A stretch of 12,013 nucleotides of DNA, taken from positions 1 to 12,013 of the forward strand of contig JAUHZH010000022.1 in NCBI GenBank assembly GCA_030426065.1, written 5' to 3'. Below the pieces are notes generated by a model. It did no database searches. It was not told the DNA's origin and saw nothing but the letters and a program-made list of their open reading frames with translations. The position numbers were made by a program, and so were the translations under genes. The stretch comes from Gammaproteobacteria bacterium. Lineage in GTDB: Bacteria > Pseudomonadota > Gammaproteobacteria > Xanthomonadales > Marinicellaceae. Positions 6,668-12,013 of this stretch are shown piece by piece (within the stretch, counting starts at the first letter, position 1; each line of letters opens with the position of its first letter).

Positions 6668-8035
6668 TTACTTTTCAGAGTCTTTGATCAGGTTTTTGGC
6701 CATCCAAAAGAGGAAAAGCAAGCTGGCTGCAAGCACCAACCAAAAGACCACTTGATGCCAAGCCACAGGTGGTGACTCTTCTTTATTTTGGGCAACTGGT
6801 TTGAATTTGGGTAATTGCAAAGCAATCTTGTCAGAGAACATTTGATCACGTAAGGCTTGCGGTATTTGATGGTACCAATCAGGTGGTGGATGAGGTGCCA
6901 AGACGCCTGGATGCATTTGTATTTTGAACGGCCCTTTGCCTTGAGCCAAAAACTCAAGCCAGTGGCCTCGCCATGCCAATCGCACGCCGTGCACCCAAGG
7001 TGAAGAAATCGGCGCGCTGATGTCCATGCGCCAAAAACGGTCGGTGTTGCTTGCTATCGTCAGCTGATTTTTTTTGATGGCCACTTCACCCTGCCCCACA
7101 TGATAAATGCGATCGGATGCCAATCTTCGCCAACTTTGCTTTTCATTTGGGCGGCTGAACAGCACCACTTCGGCAAACACATTGGGGTAATCAAATTCAA
7201 CCTGAACCTGCTCAACGGGGAAGTGCCCCCCATGGTCCCATGTCACACGGTGGGTGTTTTCCGGCGTTACTTCTGTTGCCAATGTGTTGATCTCACGCCA
7301 CTGTAATGGCCTTTTGATGTGGCTCTTTCGAGTCATCACCGCGGTGACTTTTTTCAAATGCGGCACCGGATGCTGTAAAAACGTCATCCGATAATAGCCA
7401 TGGGCAGGTCCTGAAATCGGCACGGTGTTTTCGAGCAAAACTTGACTGCCTGTATTCACCTCAACCAATTTTTGCTGGTGTTTAAGGGTCTGCCAATTCA
7501 ACAAGTCCTGACTGCCTTCCAGCCACACCGTAAACACCCGATTACCAGGCTCATCGAACTGCCAATCCAGCAACAAATGATCCAGATGCCCCCCTCGCAA
7601 GTCCGTGGCGTCAAAAAGCAACTGATTGCTCGCTGTCTTTTCTTGGTGTTGGATGTATTTTTTCACCGTTTCTGTGGTGGTGACTTGGTATGACTGGGCA
7701 TCTCCTGCCCAAGTGGTGCGTGTTTGCTGACTGCGTTCGGGCACTTGGACCGACTGATTGATTTGAAACACCGGCAGTGTGATTTGTGCCGTTGATGATT
7801 GCTGTTCATCTTCCATCAAGGTCAAGCGCAATGGCACTGGGTCCCCCACCGCATTGATCACTTTCAAACCACGCAATTCTCCATGGTGGCTGTGCTCATA
7901 AACCGTGGCAGGAATCGGCAATTGAAAAGCAGCCGCAGGCTCTCTCTTGACCAATAGCCACTCTGTGATGTTGTCATTGGCCACAGACGAACCGAGCACC
8001 AACACAAGCGCCAACGACCACGCGTGTTTATTCAT
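6668..8035 (-). CDS. DUF3999 family exported, C-terminally membrane-anchored protein
   Basis: The product is 455 residues from the ATG at 8035. An N-terminal Sec signal (MNKHAWSLALVLVLGSSVA) precedes a large, probably periplasmic domain. One membrane helix follows at about 429-446 (VVFWLVLAASLLFLFWMA), with a short basic and acidic tail. The domain has beta-sandwich character. FTVWLEGSQDLLNWQTL, and later VVLFSRPNEKQSWRRL, resemble the S-x-D-x-x-x-W strands of discoidin/F5-8C-like carbohydrate-binding folds. That resemblance is inference. Family assignment rests on overall character and on its position directly after a DUF2339 gene, a recurrent pairing. The frame extends upstream to 8110, but the start at 8035 has GAGG 9 nt upstream and begins the signal peptide. 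It overlaps the DUF2339 stop by 8 bp, so it is probably translationally coupled. Biochemical function is unknown. Confidence 0.78.
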   Translation of the reverse strand: MNKHAWSLALVLVLGSSVANDNITEWLLVKREPAAAFQLPIPATVYEHSHHGELRGLKVINAVGDPVPLRLTLMEDEQQSSTAQITLPVFQINQSVQVPERSQQTRTTWAGDAQSYQVTTTETVKKYIQHQEKTASNQLLFDATDLRGGHLDHLLLDWQFDEPGNRVFTVWLEGSQDLLNWQTLKHQQKLVEVNTGSQVLLENTVPISGPAHGYYRMTFLQHPVPHLKKVTAVMTRKSHIKRPLQWREINTLATEVTPENTHRVTWDHGGHFPVEQVQVEFDYPNVFAEVVLFSRPNEKQSWRRLASDRIYHVGQGEVAIKKNQLTIASNTDRFWRMDISAPISSPWVHGVRLAWRGHWLEFLAQGKGPFKIQMHPGVLAPHPPPDWYHQIPQALRDQMFSDKIALQLPKFKPVAQNKEESPPVAWHQVVFWLVLAASLLFLFWMAKNLIKDSEK

Positions 8036-11000
8036 TGTCACTGACCTCCTCTGCTTGGGTTTCTGGTGGGATCGGAGAAAAGTAACCGACCACAGACAAC
8101 AACACCCCAACCGTTAAAAACGCCACGATCCGTTCGATGCTTCCTGACGCCGACATGTCGACCAAAAACAGCTTGGCCACCACCAAGCCCATCAAACCCA
8201 AGCCAGCAAGCCAAAGAAGGCGGTTGTGCCTTCTGGTCGCCAAAACCATCATGACCACTGCGGTCACGGCCCACAACACACTGAAACCCAGCTGTACCGT
8301 AAACGATGCCAACATGCGGTCCAATTGATAAGGGATGTCGAGGGCAAAGTGGAATGCCCGAAGCATGGTGGCATTGAGCAAAGCAAATGCCAAGGCGGCC
8401 ATCAAGCCCATTCGCCAAGCCTTTGATTGAATGAAGTAGTCACATTGGGTCTTTTGGTGCCATTTGATGGTCAGCCAAAAACTGGCCAATCCCAGCAAGT
8501 CAATGACATTCAGCAACGGCAGGTACGGCACAGCGGCCCATTGGCCAGGTTCGCTGAAATTCAACCACAACAAAAACAACCACAACACCCAAAGTAAAAT
8601 GGGTACGGCTTGATGCTCATAAGCAATCGACATCGTGCTGAGTGGCCAACGCTGTTGCTTCCTCATCATGTACACCAGCATCAACACACCCCACAATGCC
8701 AAACCAGGCGCCGCCAAGTAAACCATGTGATCATATCCTAACCAAGCACCGGTGGACTGTGAGGTTCCGTGGCAGACAAACCAAGCCAAGCCCAACAAAC
8801 TCGCCACATGATAAACCTCTGCCATGGCTTGCCAACTGTTTTGGTACACCCTCAACATCCAGTAATTGACGGCCCAAGTCAACAACCAAACAGCCCAACC
8901 CCATGAAACAGTGAAAGGTTGTATCGGTGTTTGCATCAACAACAAAACCAGCACCAAGGGCAAATAAGCCCAACGCAAGTGGTGGGCATCTTGCCAATAC
9001 AGTCGGTGAACCAGCAGCACAGCCACCACCCAACTCAGCGCCACGAATGCCAGCCAAGCCGGCCACATGAGTTCACCAGGGATGAAATGATGGATTTCCC
9101 AAAAACCATTGGCCAGCCACAACACACCGCCAGCCATCAGGAAAGCGCGCGAAACTTGTCGCCACAACCCATCTGAATCTTGTGCTTCCAGCATGGATTG
9201 CTTCAACCAATAACGGGCCGCCAACCAATAAAACACAACCACAATCAACCAAGCCAAGAACCGCTGGTTCATGATGGCCTGGCTCATCTCTACATATGGG
9301 TTGGGCCAATCAGTCAAGCTGAAAATGATGGCCGCGGCAATTACCCATGCCGCATGTTGGTACAAACGAAACTCGTGTTTTCGACCCAAATACGCAGCCA
9401 AAACCGCAGTGACCATCATCCAAATGGGGTTCCACAGGTAACGGGTTTCAGGCATGTGGGTTCCCCACTCAATGAGGCCACTGGCCAACCACCACAGCAG
9501 CGCATTGACACTGGCCACCCACCAAACCCATGGTTTTTCGATGGCCAACAGCCCCTTTTGGTGCGCCCTGGCTTGTTGTGCGATGAACAGCGAAGCAAAC
9601 ACCACAATCATCATGCCGACAAAATCAGCATTCAGGAAAGGCCAAGCCGTGGTCTGTCTTGCTTCAACGAAAAATGCCAAAACACCCAGCACCGCCAAGC
9701 CATAACCGCTGAATCGAGGCAGCAAGCGTGATTGTCGGATGCCCACCCACACCAACGCACTGGCCTCTGCCACCCACATCGCCGATGTCACGCGGCCATC
9801 AAAGGCCAAAGGTATGGCCAAAGTGCCAAAACCCACACCCAAAGCGACAAAAGATTCCATCAAATCTTTGAATTGACTTGAAGCTTTCTGTTTCAGCACC
9901 ACAGCCAACAGCACATAAAACAAACCCAAGGCCAAAGCTGAATAGGCCAAGCCGTATGTCATGTCTTTGACCAATCCGGCCTGTAAGGCAAAGACAATGA
10001 TGGGCGTTCCAAAAACCAAAGTGCCGTCATTCAACCCCTTCAAATTGGGTGCTTGTTTGAAAGCAAACAAAACAGCGATTCCGACATACAACAGAAAATG
10101 GGCCACCAAAAAAGGTTCGACGGTTGAGAAATGGACCGGTTGATAGTACTTGGCTCCCCACAGACTGCCTATCGCAAAGGTCGCCACAAAACCCAACAAG
10201 TTCAACATTCGCCATGATTTGAACCATGCCATGGCGAATATACTCAGGTTCAAAATCAAATAATATGCAAACAGTTGGACGTGACTGCCGCTGCCTGTTG
10301 AAGTGAGAATCGGTGCCGCAAAGCCACCCAAGACGCCGATCACTGCCAAACTCATGGCATTTTGCATGACCGCAAACAAAGCCGTGGCGGCCACGACCAC
10401 AATCAGCAACAACAAAACCACGCCATGCGGCAACAACTGGTGCAACCGCATCGCAGCAAACAAGGTCAAATACAGCACCCCCAGCCCACCGCCTTGCAAG
10501 GTCAATGCAAAACCAGGCCTTTTGTGTCGCAGTCGCCAGCCCAATCCCAGCAACAACAAGCTGCCCAAAACCACAGCAATGTATCGGTATTCAACAGGCA
10601 CAACGGTTCGCTCTGCCACGTATTTCAATAAAAAGGCCACACCCACGAACAACACCAACATACCGGTCCTGACCAAGGTGTTGCCGCCTTTGAAATAACC
10701 CACCACCCATGACTTGACCGTGCTCAAAGCTTGACCAATGGCATCGTCCAATGGCGAAGTTTCAACCACCGTTTTTTGGGTGATCCGGGCTTCACTTCCA
10801 GCGGCCATTGAAGCTTGTGACAACCCCGGTGGCGTCGATTCGATGTCCCCTCGCTGCATCGTGTCTGATGCAATGTCCTCAACCTTTGCTGATGGCAGCG
10901 GTTCAACTTCATCAGGTTCGCTCACCAGCTCAGGCACCACCCATTCACTTTCAGGTGCTGTCGGTTTTTGAGTGGGCTGTGTTGTTTGGTCTGGCTCTGG

Positions 11001-11246
11001 AGCACCGACATCAGATTCAGGCACTGTTTTGCTGGCCACTTTCCCATACTGAGCTTGGGCTGTTTTAATTTGAGCTTGGCCTTGTGGTTGTTTCGACAAC
11101 TGTTGTTCAAGCTTTTCAATTTTTTGCTTCAAGCCCAAAACCCAAGCCCAAAGCCACCCCATCAAGCCGCCCATCACCACACCCCAGCTCGATTCACTGT
11201 AAGCGCCGATGAACAGACCTCCGATGATTCCCATCACATATTTCAT
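8028..11246 (-). CDS. DUF2339 family large polytopic membrane protein
   Basis: The product is 1072 residues. Residues about 1-38 form one or two glycine-rich membrane segments. These are followed by a short coiled coil (LKQKIEKLEQQLSKQ, 39-53) and a Pro/Glu/Thr-rich hydrophilic linker to about 165. The core from about 178 to 1060 is nearly all hydrophobic helices, probably more than twenty. It opens with the family signature around GGNTLVRTGMLVLFVGVAFLLKY (187-209) and LQGGGLGVLYLT (250-261). The start at 11246 is supported by a GGAGG ribosome site 6 nt upstream. DUF2339 proteins are inner-membrane proteins with no proven function; an envelope or transport role is inferred from topology alone. 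The gene sits 25 bp after an uncharacterised gene and overlaps DUF3999 at its 3' end. Length and features are normal for the family, with no frameshift. Confidence 0.88.
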   Translation of the reverse strand: MKYVMGIIGGLFIGAYSESSWGVVMGGLMGWLWAWVLGLKQKIEKLEQQLSKQPQGQAQIKTAQAQYGKVASKTVPESDVGAPEPDQTTQPTQKPTAPESEWVVPELVSEPDEVEPLPSAKVEDIASDTMQRGDIESTPPGLSQASMAAGSEARITQKTVVETSPLDDAIGQALSTVKSWVVGYFKGGNTLVRTGMLVLFVGVAFLLKYVAERTVVPVEYRYIAVVLGSLLLLGLGWRLRHKRPGFALTLQGGGLGVLYLTLFAAMRLHQLLPHGVVLLLLIVVVAATALFAVMQNAMSLAVIGVLGGFAAPILTSTGSGSHVQLFAYYLILNLSIFAMAWFKSWRMLNLLGFVATFAIGSLWGAKYYQPVHFSTVEPFLVAHFLLYVGIAVLFAFKQAPNLKGLNDGTLVFGTPIIVFALQAGLVKDMTYGLAYSALALGLFYVLLAVVLKQKASSQFKDLMESFVALGVGFGTLAIPLAFDGRVTSAMWVAEASALVWVGIRQSRLLPRFSGYGLAVLGVLAFFVEARQTTAWPFLNADFVGMMIVVFASLFIAQQARAHQKGLLAIEKPWVWWVASVNALLWWLASGLIEWGTHMPETRYLWNPIWMMVTAVLAAYLGRKHEFRLYQHAAWVIAAAIIFSLTDWPNPYVEMSQAIMNQRFLAWLIVVVFYWLAARYWLKQSMLEAQDSDGLWRQVSRAFLMAGGVLWLANGFWEIHHFIPGELMWPAWLAFVALSWVVAVLLVHRLYWQDAHHLRWAYLPLVLVLLLMQTPIQPFTVSWGWAVWLLTWAVNYWMLRVYQNSWQAMAEVYHVASLLGLAWFVCHGTSQSTGAWLGYDHMVYLAAPGLALWGVLMLVYMMRKQQRWPLSTMSIAYEHQAVPILLWVLWLFLLWLNFSEPGQWAAVPYLPLLNVIDLLGLASFWLTIKWHQKTQCDYFIQSKAWRMGLMAALAFALLNATMLRAFHFALDIPYQLDRMLASFTVQLGFSVLWAVTAVVMMVLATRRHNRLLWLAGLGLMGLVVAKLFLVDMSASGSIERIVAFLTVGVLLSVVGYFSPIPPETQAEEVSDNE

Positions 11247-11271
11247 TCCTTTCCTCCCTTCATGATTTGGG

Positions 11272-11889
11272 TCATTTCATGCTCATCATCAAAAAACCAC
11301 AAAAAGCGGCGTTGTTCGGTTTCAAAGATTGGGCAGTGTGTGTTTTCATCTCTTTTATGAGTTTTTGGTAGCCCAGGTAAAAGGACCAAGTCGGTGTCGG
11401 GTGGTAAACCAAATCAGGCACTTCAAAATGAGCAATGACCCCTTTGGCAGTGGTTGGTTTGACAAACACTTCGGTGTCGGGGCCCAAGTAATAAGGCAGG
11501 ACCGAGATCAATGACCATTTGGCCAGTTTAGCGGGTTTAAGCAAAGTCACCATGGCTTCAAAGCCTTCCTGAGCTTCGCCGTGGATGCGCTGATAAAAGG
11601 CATCCACCAAACGGTTGCGGTCAGCCGCCGTCAAGGTTTTGACGTGGTCCCTGAACTTGGGTTTTTCAAACAGCGACACCAAGGACGATTGGCTGGTTAA
11701 TTTGACCATGTCTTCTGCCACCTGACTTCGGTCTTTGAAAGCACTTTGACTGAAGCCTTGCTGGCCTTTCTCTATCATTTGTGGCAACTTGTGTTTGTTG
11801 CCCATTTTGACCATTTCGGGGTCATTAAACCCCAAAGGATACAGCTGGAGGAATTGACCTTCTGCTGCTTTTAACTTATCAACGTTCAT
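11272..11889 (-). CDS. Uncharacterised conserved-looking cytoplasmic protein between antiporter and DUF2339
   Basis: The product is 205 residues with no signal peptide or membrane helix, so it is predicted cytoplasmic. It opens MNVDKLKAAEGQFLQLYPLG. Other notable segments are SLVSLFEKPKFRDHVKTL, LAKWSLISVLPYYLGP, FVKPTTAKGVIAHFE and LKPNNAAFCGFLMM. It resembles uncharacterised gammaproteobacterial proteins that I recall without a domain name. No catalytic motif stands out, and I assign no function. A GTG at 11901 would extend it by four residues. The ATG at 11889 is preferred because it forms an ATGA overlap with the antiporter stop and has a GGTGG-like ribosome site upstream. The tight coupling suggests a role tied to the antiporter. 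Confidence 0.8.
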   Translation of the reverse strand: MNVDKLKAAEGQFLQLYPLGFNDPEMVKMGNKHKLPQMIEKGQQGFSQSAFKDRSQVAEDMVKLTSQSSLVSLFEKPKFRDHVKTLTAADRNRLVDAFYQRIHGEAQEGFEAMVTLLKPAKLAKWSLISVLPYYLGPDTEVFVKPTTAKGVIAHFEVPDLVYHPTPTWSFYLGYQKLIKEMKTHTAQSLKPNNAAFCGFLMMSMK

Positions 11890-12013
11890 GCACCCATCCA
11901 CCCTAAAATCAAATAAATCACCGCACTCAAACCACCTGCACTCAGCGCATAAGGCAGCTGTGTTTTGACGTGGTCCAACAGTTCACAACCTGAAGCCAAG
12001 GAAGAAATCACCG
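11886..12013 (-). CDS. NhaC-like Na+/H+ antiporter, C-terminal 41 residues (partial)
   Basis: An open frame enters from the right edge and stops at TGA 11888-11886. The peptide reads SSLASGCELLDHVKTQLPYA followed by a hydrophobic helix (ALSAGGLSAVIYLILGWMGA). The SS-x-A-x-G-C-x-x-x-DHV-x-TQLPYAL pattern is the C-terminal signature I associate with NhaC-family Na+/H+ antiporters of the inner membrane, which exchange protons for sodium. Only the last transmembrane segment is visible, so subfamily and ion specificity remain open. Related ion or organic-acid carriers are an alternative. It is the most upstream gene seen in the minus-strand operon, and its promoter is outside the window. Confidence 0.72.
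   Translation of the reverse strand, partial: VISSLASGCELLDHVKTQLPYALSAGGLSAVIYLILGWMGA

Noticed and set aside
8036..8110. 25-residue N-terminal extension of the DUF3999 protein
   Set aside because: It lies inside the DUF2339 coding region, would mask the signal peptide, and the start at 8035 has its own ribosome site.
10303..10698. Plus-strand 131-codon open frame opposite the DUF2339 gene
   Set aside because: It is a Asn/Thr/Lys-rich antisense shadow of hydrophobic codons in the real gene.

Overview
The window looks like ordinary chromosome from a free-living, probably marine gammaproteobacterium with medium GC content. Three things point there. There is an operon pairing a DUF2339 with a DUF3999 protein. 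There is a ToxR/CadC-type membrane regulator with a TPR sensor. There is a secreted Cys-rich repeat protein whose C-terminal tail resembles those I associate with Marinicella/Lysobacterales-type bacteria. The genus is inference. I see no tRNA, rRNA, transposase, integrase or CRISPR array.

Left end (1-929, minus strand): the first 82 codons of a PLP-dependent group II decarboxylase overlap the 3' end of a glutathione S-transferase-family gene by an ATGA, so the pair is probably co-translated. Divergent from them, on the plus strand, are an exported MBL-fold metallohydrolase (1016-1843) and, 56 bp later, a membrane-anchored winged-helix/TPR regulator (1900-3465). The regulator converges with a secreted SxxK serine hydrolase of the class C beta-lactamase/NylB-like group (3459-4523, minus), and their 3' ends overlap by 7 bp.

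Middle (4524-6667): a regulatory intergenic region holds 10-bp direct repeats, a perfect 10-bp inverted repeat, and a second inverted repeat over an extended -10 box. It leads into a secreted 534-residue protein with two IPT/TIG-like domains followed by 18 CxxC units at exactly 17-residue spacing, a GCC2/GCC3- or ephrin-receptor-like Cys-rich array. Downstream is a gene-free stretch of about 250 bp with two hairpins. One is a good intrinsic terminator for minus-strand transcription.

Right end (12013-6668, minus): a tightly packed operon reads, in transcription order, the C-terminus of an NhaC-like Na+/H+ antiporter, an uncharacterised 205-residue protein (ATGA overlap), a 1072-residue polytopic DUF2339 protein (25-bp gap), and a DUF3999 protein (8-bp overlap). 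It ends at the terminator near 6451-6491. The tight coupling suggests a shared envelope or ion-related job, but the last three proteins have no assigned biochemical function.

No clear new defence or mobile system is visible. The most unusual objects are the regular Cys-rich array with its palindromic promoter, and the coupled antiporter-orphan-DUF2339-DUF3999 operon.
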